Both the position numbers and the translations under genes were made by a program. The notes below the pieces were generated by a model that had not been told where the DNA came from, did not search any database, and saw only the letters and a program-made list of their open reading frames with translations. Shown here piece by piece: positions 14,823 to 22,311 of a stretch of 28,023 bases of DNA (position 1 is the stretch's first letter; each line of letters opens with the position of its first letter). The stretch is taken from assembly GCA_050331475.1 (NCBI GenBank), contig JBHJGU010000053.1, positions 1 through 28,023 of the forward strand, in the 5' to 3' direction. This DNA comes from JBHJGU01 sp050331475. Its GTDB lineage: Bacteria > Pseudomonadota > Alphaproteobacteria > Caulobacterales > Maricaulaceae.

Positions 14823-15640
14823 CCCTGAAGAGCGCTGAAAATCATCGATAGGGCCGCGCCGGTCAGCCCCAGGGCGAACAGCCGCCGAAGCGCGGTCTGC
14901 GGCAAGGCGTGGGCGAGCCGCGCGCCCCAGGGGGCCACGACCGTGGTCAGGCTGGCGATCAGGACAAAGCCCGGCCCGCTCACATAGCCCAGCGATCCTG
15001 GCGGCCGACCCGGCGCGTCGAGCCCGGTCAGCACGAATCCGAGGGCCGCGGGCGCGCCGATCGCCACGCCAAAGCCCGCCGCGGTGCCCACCGCCTGGTG
15101 TATCGTGCGTCCGCATAGCGTCATGAGCAACACCCCGAACGTGCCCCCGCCAATGCCCATGAGCGCGGACAACACCCCCATCATGCCCCCCAACCCCGCC
15201 CGGGCGGCGCCGTGAGGAAGCTCCGCAGCGATCCGCCAATTGGGATTGCCAAAAGCAAGTTGGGCGGCCACGGCGATCGCCATAACGCCAAACAGGCCCG
15301 TCAAAGCGCGTCCCGGCGCAAAACCCGCCAGCGCCGCGCCCACGACCGCGCCGAGCACAATCCACGGCGACCACGCTTTAAGCACCGCAAGGTCGACCGC
15401 GCCGCGCTTATGGTGGGCTGCGGCCGAGCGCAGGCTGGTGGCGATAATGGTGGCCAGCGAGGTCGCCACCGCCACATGCATAGCCGCCTCAGTAAACCCT
15501 AACGCGTTCAGGGCGTAAAATAGCGCCGGTACGATCACCACGCCCCCGCCCACGCCAAACAAGCCCGCAACGAGCCCGGCGAACACCCCCGCCCCGGCTA
15601 GCGCCGCGGCCAGGGGCCAAAATTGCGCAAACTCCTGCAT
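14819..15640 (-). CDS. TSUP-family permease (TauE/SafE sulfite exporter type)
   Basis: A 273-residue integral membrane protein with about eight hydrophobic segments in two similar halves. The glycine-rich family motif appears in both halves: GLVAGLFGVGGGVVIVP near the N-terminus and GVLSALMGIGGGTFGV in the second half. Such proteins move sulfite, sulfoacetate or other organosulfonates or sulfur anions across the inner membrane. The open frame extends upstream into the dus gene; ATG 15640 gives the normal topology. It lies 46 bases downstream of dus. Substrate not determinable. Confidence 0.88.
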   Translation of the reverse strand: MQEFAQFWPLAAALAGAGVFAGLVAGLFGVGGGVVIVPALFYALNALGFTEAAMHVAVATSLATIIATSLRSAAAHHKRGAVDLAVLKAWSPWIVLGAVVGAALAGFAPGRALTGLFGVMAIAVAAQLAFGNPNWRIAAELPHGAARAGLGGMMGVLSALMGIGGGTFGVLLMTLCGRTIHQAVGTAAGFGVAIGAPAALGFVLTGLDAPGRPPGSLGYVSGPGFVLIASLTTVVAPWGARLAHALPQTALRRLFALGLTGAALSMIFSALQG

Positions 15641-15686
15641 GGCGGTGATCAAACCCGGCGCGCGGGCCTTGGCAAGGGCGGAACGC

Positions 15687-16688
15687 TTACGCGGCGGCTT
15701 GATCAGGCGGCGCCAAGGCCGCGAGCGCCGCATCATAAACCGCCAACGCCTCGAGCCCCCTTGCTTTGGGGCCGTGCTCCGACAACGTCCGCCGCCACGC
15801 GCGCGCGCCTTTGCGCCCTTGGAACAGACCCAGCATATGCCGGGTCATGGCGTGAAGCGGCGTCCCCGCCTCGAGCGCCCGGGCCAGATAGGGCCGGAAC
15901 GCGCGCGCCGCGTCCTCGGGTTGGGCGCAAGGCGCGGACGCGCCGAACCATCGCGGATCGACCTCGGCGAGCCCCCACGGCGTTTGATAGGCCGCGCGGC
16001 CGAACATGACCCCATCAAGCCCTTGGCTTTCGGTCTGGGCTTGATCGTGGGTTTTCAGACCGCCATTGAGGATGATCTCAAGCTCCGGCCGGGCGGATTT
16101 TAGCCGGCTCACCAGGTCATAGTCCAAAGGCGGAATTTCGCGGTTTTCTTTCGGGCTGAGCCCCTTTAGCCAGGCTTTGCGGGCATGCACGATGAAGGTG
16201 CGCACGCCCGTGGCGGCGACGATCTCCACAAAACCGAACAAGCTCGCTTCGGGGTCTTGGTCATCCACCCCGATGCGGGATTTGACGGTGACCGGAACCG
16301 AAACCGCCTCGGCCATGGCCGCGACGCATTCGGCCACCAGTTCCGGCTCGCGCATCAGGCAGGCGCCGAAGCGGCCCGACTGCACCCGATCGGACGGGCA
16401 GCCCACATTCAGATTGATCTCGGCATAGCCATAGTCTTCGGCGATTTTGGCGGCTTGGGCGAGTTCGCCTGGGTCTGAGCCGCCAAGCTGCACCGCCACC
16501 GGGTGCTCGCCCGCGTCAAAGCCTAACAGCCGATCGCGCGGGCCGTGGATCACCGCAGCGCTGGTCACCATCTCGGTGTAGAGCAGCGCGCGCCGGCTCA
16601 GGGTTCGGTGGAAGGCGCGGCAATGCCGATCCGTCCAATCCATCATCGGGGCCACGCAAAACCGGTGGCTGTCCGGCGTCAGCGTCAT
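15687..16688 (-). CDS. dusA: tRNA-dihydrouridine synthase, DusA type
   Basis: A flavoprotein that reduces uridine to dihydrouridine in the tRNA D loop (positions 20/20a in DusA). The 333-residue product begins with CVAPMMDWTDRHCRAFHR, has the catalytic cysteine Cys97 in NVGCPSDRVQSG, VKSRIG for FMN binding and the DusA-like LSPKENREIPPLDY. Start ATG 16688 overlaps the stop of the upstream FMN-reductase gene as ATGA. The two are likely cotranscribed, and a reductase beside a flavin enzyme may or may not be functionally meaningful. Confidence 0.94.
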   Translation of the reverse strand: MTLTPDSHRFCVAPMMDWTDRHCRAFHRTLSRRALLYTEMVTSAAVIHGPRDRLLGFDAGEHPVAVQLGGSDPGELAQAAKIAEDYGYAEINLNVGCPSDRVQSGRFGACLMREPELVAECVAAMAEAVSVPVTVKSRIGVDDQDPEASLFGFVEIVAATGVRTFIVHARKAWLKGLSPKENREIPPLDYDLVSRLKSARPELEIILNGGLKTHDQAQTESQGLDGVMFGRAAYQTPWGLAEVDPRWFGASAPCAQPEDAARAFRPYLARALEAGTPLHAMTRHMLGLFQGRKGARAWRRTLSEHGPKARGLEALAVYDAALAALAPPDQAAA

Positions 16689-17197
16689 GGCGCGCCCCAT
16701 AACCGCATTGCGAAAGCGTCCAAATCCTCGCGCACCTGCTGTGTGAGCCCCGTGGCGGAGCCGGACCGAACATAGTGACATCCGACGTAATCGATTGAAA
16801 AATATTCAAACGTGCGTCTAAACGGCGTTTCGAAACCCTCTGGCAACACGGCCTCCGTCCCAACGGCGAGAAAGGCTGCGCGGCGGCCCGCCAGCGCGCG
16901 CCCGATTGGTTTTTCGATGGTGATAAGATCCGTCAATCGATCAAACCACACCTTCATCTGCGCGCTCATGGCATACCAGTAAACCGGTGTCGCGAGGAGG
17001 ATGGTCTCGGTGGCGGCCAATTTTTGGGCGAGGGACAAAAACCCGTCGTTTCGGTTGTGGTGGTCATAATCGAAAGGCGTCAGCGCAAGATCATTCCAAT
17101 CCACAACCTCAATAGCTCGGCCCGCGAGGAGCGTTTTAAGGACCATCAAGGTGTCGCCGTCGCTTCGCGCGGACCCGAAAATCACAATCCCGTTCAT
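16685..17197 (-). CDS. NADPH-dependent FMN reductase / flavodoxin-like protein
   Basis: A 170-residue flavodoxin-fold protein. It begins MNGIVIFGSARSDGDT, with the FMN-phosphate loop GSARSDGDT, continues with ILLATPVYWYAMSAQMKVWFDR, the typical signature of NAD(P)H-dependent FMN reductases and azoreductase-like proteins, and contains GRRAAFLAVG. The role could be flavin or quinone reduction in the cytosol. ATG 17197 was preferred to an upstream in-frame extension because the first beta strand starts there. A promoter with a small palindrome in its spacer lies upstream, and dusA follows with a four-base overlap. Confidence 0.86.
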   Translation of the reverse strand: MNGIVIFGSARSDGDTLMVLKTLLAGRAIEVVDWNDLALTPFDYDHHNRNDGFLSLAQKLAATETILLATPVYWYAMSAQMKVWFDRLTDLITIEKPIGRALAGRRAAFLAVGTEAVLPEGFETPFRRTFEYFSIDYVGCHYVRSGSATGLTQQVREDLDAFAMRLWGAP

Positions 17198-17236
17198 GGA
17201 TATCCGCCTAAACCTCGTCAAACCCACGCAGAGACG

Positions 17237-17266
17237 TTTCTAAAGCACTTATGTTGCTTAAGTCAA
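17237..17266 (-). promoter_or_regulatory. Promoter of the FMN reductase gene with a palindrome in its spacer
   Basis: Read on the minus strand, TTGACT (17266-17261) and TAGAAA (17242-17237) are separated by 18 bases, a fair sigma-70 type match, about 40 bases before the gene start. The spacer holds the inverted repeat AAGCA-N7-TGCTT (17243-17259), a position where a repressor could block RNA polymerase. No regulator gene lies next to it. Confidence 0.45.
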
Positions 17267-17297
17267 AATGTTGCGGTAGATGAAGAGGATAAAAACA

Positions 17298-17560
17298 TCA
17301 TTTTATTTGGCCGTCAGTCACGGTGAGGCCAATCTCCAAGTCCTTTAATTCGAAATACACCCGATAGCCTTACAGCACGCCTTTCCAGATACGTTTTTCC
17401 AGTGTTTCTAGGGCGTTCCACATCGCCAAGCTCTTCGCGCTGGATGATGTCCGCGCTGATGAAAGGCGCTGAGATCTTGGCTTTTAGCGCCGTCTGGTAA
17501 AACGTCGTTTTGCCGGCTCCGTTCGGCCCGGTAACGCGATCAGGGCCTTAAAGCGCGCCT
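17298..17560 (-). pseudogene. Decayed zeta-toxin-like P-loop ATPase gene
   Basis: No intact gene spans 17198-17794, but the minus strand keeps coding remnants in broken frames. One frame gives FKALIA and then, after a one-base frameshift near 17535, VTGPNGAGKTTFYQTALK, a clear Walker A motif, followed by ISADIIQREEL, where zeta toxins have the conserved NAD/AD-x-I segment. A second frame change near 17424 leads to WNALETLEKRIWKGVL, a stop at 17370-17372, and then GYRVYFELKDLEIGLTV in the same frame up to a stop at 17298. The product would be non-functional. Relation to zeta toxins or other small AAA-like kinases is inferred from the P-loop neighbourhood only. The stretch 17561-17794 holds nothing I can name. 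Confidence 0.55.
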
Positions 17561-17794
17561 GGAAAGCGCTATTTTCATAGACGTTGACGCCCCAGCGCCC
17601 TGAGGTTTCCTGGTTTTGGTCCGGGTCTCGCCGCAATTTCCCGTCAAACAGAGACGAAGGTTGGAGTTTTGTCCCCAAAAGGGCCGTCTTCGAGGTGAGC
17701 GTTTGCGACGATGTGGCCTTTTTCCTGGACGAAGCCCGCAAGCTCGTTACGTTCTCCCACGTTCGGGTTCATCAGAGAGCAGGGTATTGACGAT

Positions 17795-18190
17795 ATGAAA
17801 CGATTGGCAGTTCTCGCCGCGCTTGTCGGCGGTTTCGCCCTTCCCGCCGCCGCGCAAGACGCCATTCCGGATGGCGACGCCGCCGCGGGCGAGCGGATTT
17901 TCGCGCGGTGCAAAGCGTGCCACGTCCTTGAAGAAGGCACCAACCGGGTTGGCCCGTCGCTTTACGGCTTGTTCGGCCGCACCGCCGGCTCGGTGGAAGG
18001 CTTCCGGTACTCCGAAGCGAACAAAAATTCCGGCGTGGTGTGGAATGACGAGACGCTGTTCGCTTATCTCGAAAATCCGCGCGCTTACATGCCGGGCAAT
18101 CGGATGGCCTTTGGCGGCTTACGCGACGCGCAACAGCGCGCCGACGTGATCGCGTATCTTAAAGCGAACACCGGTCCGGCGACCGAATAA
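17795..18190 (+). CDS. Periplasmic class I c-type cytochrome (cytochrome c2-like)
   Basis: A 131-residue secreted cytochrome. The signal peptide is about 20 residues (MKRLAVLAALVGGFALPAAA), the heme site is CKACH at 39-43, and the axial methionine is probably Met104 in GNRMAFGGL, next to the mitochondrial-type YMPGN. The GPSLYGLFGRTAG and FRYSEANK stretches match cytochrome c2 and mitochondrial cytochrome c. In purple bacteria cytochrome c2 carries electrons from the bc1 complex to the photosynthetic reaction centre; its place beside the photosynthesis genes suggests this, but a purely respiratory role is possible. The start at 17795 follows an AGGG sequence. A strong terminator follows. Confidence 0.9.
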   Translation: MKRLAVLAALVGGFALPAAAQDAIPDGDAAAGERIFARCKACHVLEEGTNRVGPSLYGLFGRTAGSVEGFRYSEANKNSGVVWNDETLFAYLENPRAYMPGNRMAFGGLRDAQQRADVIAYLKANTGPATE

Positions 18191-18213
18191 GAACACCTGT
18201 TTTGAGCTGTTAA

Positions 18214-18248
18214 GCGCGGGCGGCGATGTCGCCCGCGCATTTTTTTTT
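18214..18248 (+). terminator. Rho-independent terminator of the cytochrome c gene
   Basis: A perfect nine-base stem GCGCGGGCG/CGCCCGCGC with a seven-base loop, followed by an A and a run of nine T, lies 23 bases after the cytochrome stop. The T run reaches into the stop codon of the convergent tspO gene (18247-18249), so the two genes share this narrow end region. Confidence 0.93.
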
Positions 18249-18759
18249 AGCCGAACGGACCGTTCAGCGCGACCACGCCCCAATTCACCGTGGCGGCATA
18301 ACCGACCCAGACGAAATAAACCGCCAGCAGGGCTGAGGACAGCCGCGCATAGCCCCAAAACGCCACCATCAGCGCACCGATCGACAACCAGAAAAACCCC
18401 ACCTCCCAGAGCGCCCAATCCGGGCGCTTAAGCACGAAGAACAACACCGTCCAACCGGTGTTCAACGCGGAGTTCAGCGCAAACAGCCCCACCACCCGCG
18501 CCCGCGCCGCGCGGCTAGGCGCTTCGGTCCAAGCTATGAGTCCCGCGAAAACGCAGAGCGCGAATATCGTTGTCCACACAAACGGAAACGCCAGGTCCGG
18601 CGGCTTCCAACGGGGCTGTTCCAGCGCTTGATACCAGGGTCCCAGATCGGTCAGCGTGCTGCCTAAGGTGGAAAGCGCGAACGCCCACGCCACCGCGACC
18701 AGAAGCGGAATCCAACCCAGTCGCCGTTTGGCCGGCGCGGCGGAAACGGCGGCGGTCAA
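18247..18759 (-). CDS. tspO: TspO/MBR family tryptophan-rich sensory protein
   Basis: A 170-residue membrane protein with five hydrophobic helices, rich in tryptophan. It carries the family stretch PWYQALEQPRWKPPD, FPFVWT and ALNTGWTVLFF. TspO binds porphyrins and, in Rhodobacter sphaeroides, is reported to modulate photosynthesis gene expression by tetrapyrrole export. The start is TTG at 18759, overlapping the bchP stop as TTGA; no ATG is available near the expected N-terminus and no strong Shine-Dalgarno is seen, so translation probably depends on coupling to bchP. It is the last gene of the bchG-pucC-bchP unit. Confidence 0.93.
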   Translation of the reverse strand: MTAAVSAAPAKRRLGWIPLLVAVAWAFALSTLGSTLTDLGPWYQALEQPRWKPPDLAFPFVWTTIFALCVFAGLIAWTEAPSRAARARVVGLFALNSALNTGWTVLFFVLKRPDWALWEVGFFWLSIGALMVAFWGYARLSSALLAVYFVWVGYAATVNWGVVALNGPFG

Positions 18760-19955
18760 GTGGGCGCCATGCCGAACAAATGGGCGAGGTCTTTGAAAAA
18801 GATCCGCGCGTGCGCGCCCGGCCGCGCTTTGACCAGCTCTTTATTCATATAGGCTTGCCAGGTCAGATACTGCACATCGGGGTCTTTGCAGATATTGACG
18901 AAGCGTTCGCGACGCTTGTCACTGCGATACCAGAAGTGTTGCATAATCCCGAGCACCCAAAAGACTTGGCCATGCTCGCGCATGTAGCGTTTGCGCGCCT
19001 TGGCCAATTCCTTGGCTTCGCCGGTTTTTAAGAACGCGTGGACCGCGTCCGCGGCCACCCGACCGCCGAGCATGGCGTAATAGATGCCCTCCCCGGAGGC
19101 GGGCGCGACCACACCGGCCGCATCGCCGGCAAGGATCACATTCCGCCCGTCATCCCATTTCTTCAAAGGCTTGAGCGGGATGGGCGCACCTTCGCGGCGG
19201 ATTGTCTCCGCCTCGTCCAGATGGCAGGTCTTGCGCAAATCGCCCACGGCGCCGCGGAGGGAAAACCCTTTGTCCGCGCTGCCCACGCCCACGCTGGTTT
19301 GCGCGCCATGGGGGAAGATCCACGCGTAAAAGTCTGGGCTCAGCTTGCCTTGATAATAGACATCGCAGCGTTCGGGGTCGAAATCGTCGTCCCCGGTTTC
19401 CGGCGAGGCGATGATCTCATGATAGGCGAACACGCATGGGGTCCGCTCCGAACCGGTCACCGCTTGGCGGGCGACCTCTGAGCGTGCGCCGTCTGCGCCC
19501 ACAATAGCGCGCGCGCGAATATGGTGGAGGTCCTCGCCCCGCGCGGCGCCTTTGGGCCGATAGGTCAAGGTGACATTGCCGTCCGCATCACGCTGGTAAT
19601 GCTCGAAAATCCCGGTGCGGCGTTCGGCGCCGGCGTCCGCGGCGCGCTCGCGCAGCCATTCGTCGAATTCGTCCCGGTCTACCATGCCCACATAGCCGCC
19701 TTCGATGGGCATATCGACCTTCACCGATTTGGGCGAAATCATCCGCGCGCTCTGGGCTTTGGCTTTCAACAATTGCTCGGGAATGTCGAAATCCCGAATC
19801 AGCCGAGGCGGGATAGCGCCGCCGCACGGTTTGATCCGGCCCGCCTTATCGAGCAGCACCACCGAGGCGCCCATCCGGGCGAGGTCTTCGGCTGCTGTCG
19901 CGCCGGCGGGGCCACCGCCCACCACCACCGCGTCGTAAAGTTTTCCACCCGCCAT
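18756..19955 (-). CDS. bchP: Geranylgeranyl diphosphate / bacteriochlorophyll reductase
   Basis: Reduces the geranylgeranyl tail of bacteriochlorophyll a (or geranylgeranyl-PP) to phytyl in three NADPH-dependent steps. The 399-residue flavoprotein starts with the FAD-binding VVVGGGPAGATAAEDLA, then KPCGGAIPPRL, the mid-protein GADGARSEVAR, and GDAAGVVAPASGEGIYYAM, all characteristic of the BchP/ChlP family. The ATG at 19955 has AAGGAG upstream and was chosen over the long upstream extension, which lies inside the preceding gene. It is the third gene of the minus-strand bchG-pucC-bchP-tspO unit, starting 19 bases after the transporter stop. Confidence 0.96.
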   Translation of the reverse strand: MAGGKLYDAVVVGGGPAGATAAEDLARMGASVVLLDKAGRIKPCGGAIPPRLIRDFDIPEQLLKAKAQSARMISPKSVKVDMPIEGGYVGMVDRDEFDEWLRERAADAGAERRTGIFEHYQRDADGNVTLTYRPKGAARGEDLHHIRARAIVGADGARSEVARQAVTGSERTPCVFAYHEIIASPETGDDDFDPERCDVYYQGKLSPDFYAWIFPHGAQTSVGVGSADKGFSLRGAVGDLRKTCHLDEAETIRREGAPIPLKPLKKWDDGRNVILAGDAAGVVAPASGEGIYYAMLGGRVAADAVHAFLKTGEAKELAKARKRYMREHGQVFWVLGIMQHFWYRSDKRRERFVNICKDPDVQYLTWQAYMNKELVKARPGAHARIFFKDLAHLFGMAPT

Positions 19956-19974
19956 CGCGTTTGCTCCTTCGCGT

Positions 19975-21312
19975 TTATTCCGCCGCAGCCGCCGGCTCGC
20001 CCGCCGGCAAAATCGGTGGTCTCCCAGGGCTCGCCACTTGGCCCACCCGAAGCGCCGCATAGGCGGCCAGCACAAACAGGCCCGCCTCCACGCCGAACAT
20101 CACCGCATAAGCGTGGTGGGGGTTCGCCATCACCGCGCCAAAGACATCCACGCCCAGGGCGCCGAAAAACTGACCCAGCCCGAAACCGATGGCCTGGGCG
20201 GCGCCAAACAGCCCCATGCGGATGCCTTCGCGGCCCCGTCCGCCCGCGCCCGCCAAACCCATCATGGAGCCGATGGCCGCCACGGCGAAGGCGCCATTGG
20301 TCGCCCCGCACAGAAACACGTTCAGATGCAGCGGCCAGCTTTCGCCCACCACGCCGCCCACGGCGATCCCCGCGAAGGTCAGGGCCGAACCCAGACAGCC
20401 AAACACCGTCCAGCCCTGCATCCAGCCCGCCCGTTGACCGCCCGCAAGCCAGCCCGCCGCGCCGACGCTCAACATGCCCAACAAGACACCTTGGTGCATG
20501 GTTCCGCTTAATTGGGTCGACTGACCGGGCGTCAGTCCGAAGACCAGCCCGGAAAACGGCTCGAGAATTAAATCCTGAAGATTGTAAGCCAGCATGGAGA
20601 TGAGCACGAAAACCGTGAACCGCCGGCTCTGACGCTCGTCCCAGATCAGCGCCAGCATTTGGGAGAAGGGCAGTTTCGGCTTGTCCTCTTGGGCGATCGG
20701 GTCGCCCGCGCGCGCCTCCACCCCCCAAAGCGCGACCGTGGCCAAGGCCATGGCGATCGCGCACGCGCCCGCCGTCACCCAGACCATGCGGGTCAGGCTG
20801 AACGGGTCGAGCAACGCGCCGCCGATCCCTGCGGTCAAGATGAAACCGATGATCATCATGATCCAGACCAGCGCGGCCGACATCGCCCGCCGCTTCGGGG
20901 TCACATGGGTGGCGAGCATGGCCAGAAGCGAAGTGCCCGCCGCCCCCATGCCCGCGCCAATGGCCATATAGGCGAAGAACGCCGTTATGATCCCGCCCAG
21001 CAGATTGCTCGCCATCCAGGCGGTCGCCAGCGCCGCGCCGAGACCGCCCAGCGCTAAGACCGCCACGCCGCCGAGGATCCAGGGTGTGCGCTTGCCGCCG
21101 CGGTCTGAGCCATAGCCCCAATGAGGCCGGGTCAATTGCACCACATAATGCCAAGCAATCAGCACCCCGGCCAGGGTGGCGGGCAACGCCAGCTCCACCA
21201 CCATCACCCGGTTAAAAGTGGCGGTGGCGAGCACAACGATCGAGCCGAGCGCCGTCTGCACCAGGCCGAGCCGGACAATGTCGACCCAAGAGAGCCCGCG
21301 CGCGTCGCTCAT
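19975..21312 (-). CDS. PucC/BCD-family MFS transporter
   Basis: A 445-residue membrane protein with about twelve helices and the PucC/LhaA family look: LGLVQTALGSIVVLATATFNRVM, HYVVQLTRPHWGYGSDRGGKRTPWI, and AYNLQDLILEPFSGLVFG in the middle. Members help assemble light-harvesting complexes or move bacteriochlorophyll. A member between bchG and bchP is common in purple bacteria (often only called an orf or bch2), so this is probably not the pucC of a puc operon. ATG 21312 overlaps the bchG stop as ATGA and has AGGAG upstream. The exact role in pigment delivery is not known. Confidence 0.93.
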   Translation of the reverse strand: MSDARGLSWVDIVRLGLVQTALGSIVVLATATFNRVMVVELALPATLAGVLIAWHYVVQLTRPHWGYGSDRGGKRTPWILGGVAVLALGGLGAALATAWMASNLLGGIITAFFAYMAIGAGMGAAGTSLLAMLATHVTPKRRAMSAALVWIMMIIGFILTAGIGGALLDPFSLTRMVWVTAGACAIAMALATVALWGVEARAGDPIAQEDKPKLPFSQMLALIWDERQSRRFTVFVLISMLAYNLQDLILEPFSGLVFGLTPGQSTQLSGTMHQGVLLGMLSVGAAGWLAGGQRAGWMQGWTVFGCLGSALTFAGIAVGGVVGESWPLHLNVFLCGATNGAFAVAAIGSMMGLAGAGGRGREGIRMGLFGAAQAIGFGLGQFFGALGVDVFGAVMANPHHAYAVMFGVEAGLFVLAAYAALRVGQVASPGRPPILPAGEPAAAAE

Positions 21313-22235
21313 GCGCTCGCTCCTAATGCGGTGGCGGTGGCCATCATGCCGAGCACATAAAGGGTGACGCCGGTCGCGTTATACCAAGGCGCGCGGCCCT
21401 TCGGATCGCCCATCCACCGCGCCATGCAAGCAAATTGGAGGATGAGGGAGGCGGTCACGACACCAGCTTGGATCGGGTGGCCCCAATGGACCAGCAGGCC
21501 GATCACCACGACCTGCGGGACGGCCATGACAAAGCAGGCGATCCGAGCCGCGCGCTCAGGCCCCAACACCGCCGGCAACGACCGCAAGCCCATGGCGCGG
21601 TCGCCCTCAATCGCTTTGAAATCATTGATGGTCATGATGCCATGGGCGCCGAGGCTGTAAAGCACCGCGACCCCGGTGATCGCCAGGCCGGGAAACGCGC
21701 CCAAGCTCGCCGCAGCACCGGTGAACCAGGCCAACCCTTCATAGCTGAGCCCCACCGACAGCGGCCCCCAAATCCCCGACCGCTTGAACCGGAACGGCGG
21801 CGCGCTATAGCCCCAGGCCAGCGCCAGGCCCACCAGGCCGGCTAAGAACACCCAAAGGCCCAGTAAGGCGGCCACCCCCGCCGACACGGCGGTCATGATC
21901 AAGGCGATCCAAAACGCGGAACGTCCCGGCGCCCGGCCAGAGGGGATCGGCCGGTTCGGTTCGTTAATGGCGTCGACCTCCCGGTCGAACCAGTCATTGA
22001 CCACCTGGCTCGTGCCGCAGACCAAGGGTCCCGCGAGCAACACCGCGCCGAACACCCACACCAGCCGGTCCCAGCTAAACCCGCCCGCGGACACGACCCC
22101 GCAGGCCAAAGCCCACATGGGCGGGAACCAGGTGACCGGTTTAAGCAGTTCCAGCACAGTTAAAGGATGCGGCACACCCGCGACAGGGGGGTGCGCGCGG
22201 GGCGAAGCGGGCGCTGAAGAGGCGGCGGAGGTCAT
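21309..22235 (-). CDS. bchG: Bacteriochlorophyll synthase (chlorophyllide geranylgeranyltransferase)
   Basis: Attaches geranylgeranyl (or phytyl) diphosphate to bacteriochlorophyllide, the last major step before tail reduction by BchP. The 308-residue protein is a UbiA-type prenyltransferase with many transmembrane helices. The first aspartate-rich motif is NDWFDREVDAINEPNRPIPSG at residues 80-100, and the second is NDFKAIEGDRAMGLRS. It heads the minus-strand unit with the transporter, bchP and tspO. The start at 22235 leaves 76 bases to the ppsR stop, in which only a weak PpsR-like half-match is seen (CGT-N12-ACA at 22260-22277). Confidence 0.96.
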   Translation of the reverse strand: MTSAASSAPASPRAHPPVAGVPHPLTVLELLKPVTWFPPMWALACGVVSAGGFSWDRLVWVFGAVLLAGPLVCGTSQVVNDWFDREVDAINEPNRPIPSGRAPGRSAFWIALIMTAVSAGVAALLGLWVFLAGLVGLALAWGYSAPPFRFKRSGIWGPLSVGLSYEGLAWFTGAAASLGAFPGLAITGVAVLYSLGAHGIMTINDFKAIEGDRAMGLRSLPAVLGPERAARIACFVMAVPQVVVIGLLVHWGHPIQAGVVTASLILQFACMARWMGDPKGRAPWYNATGVTLYVLGMMATATALGASA

Positions 22236-22311
22236 AGCGCCACGATTGACGCGATTGGCCGTCCGTTCAAGTTTACAAACGTCGCAGGGGGCGTTGCGCC
22301 GTTGAAACCGG

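Noticed and set aside
17584..17790. 68-codon plus-strand frame before the cytochrome gene
   Set aside because: No start signal, no family resemblance, and it overlaps the decayed ATPase remnant on the other strand.
19799..21154. 451-codon open frame on the minus strand across the PucC-family gene
   Set aside because: Its product is dominated by Gly, Arg and Asp as typical of a shadow frame in GC-rich DNA, while the other frame gives a clear membrane transporter.
22260..22277. CGT-N12-ACA upstream of bchG as a PpsR site
   Set aside because: One mismatch from a six-base consensus and little symmetry inside; such matches are common by chance in this length of sequence.
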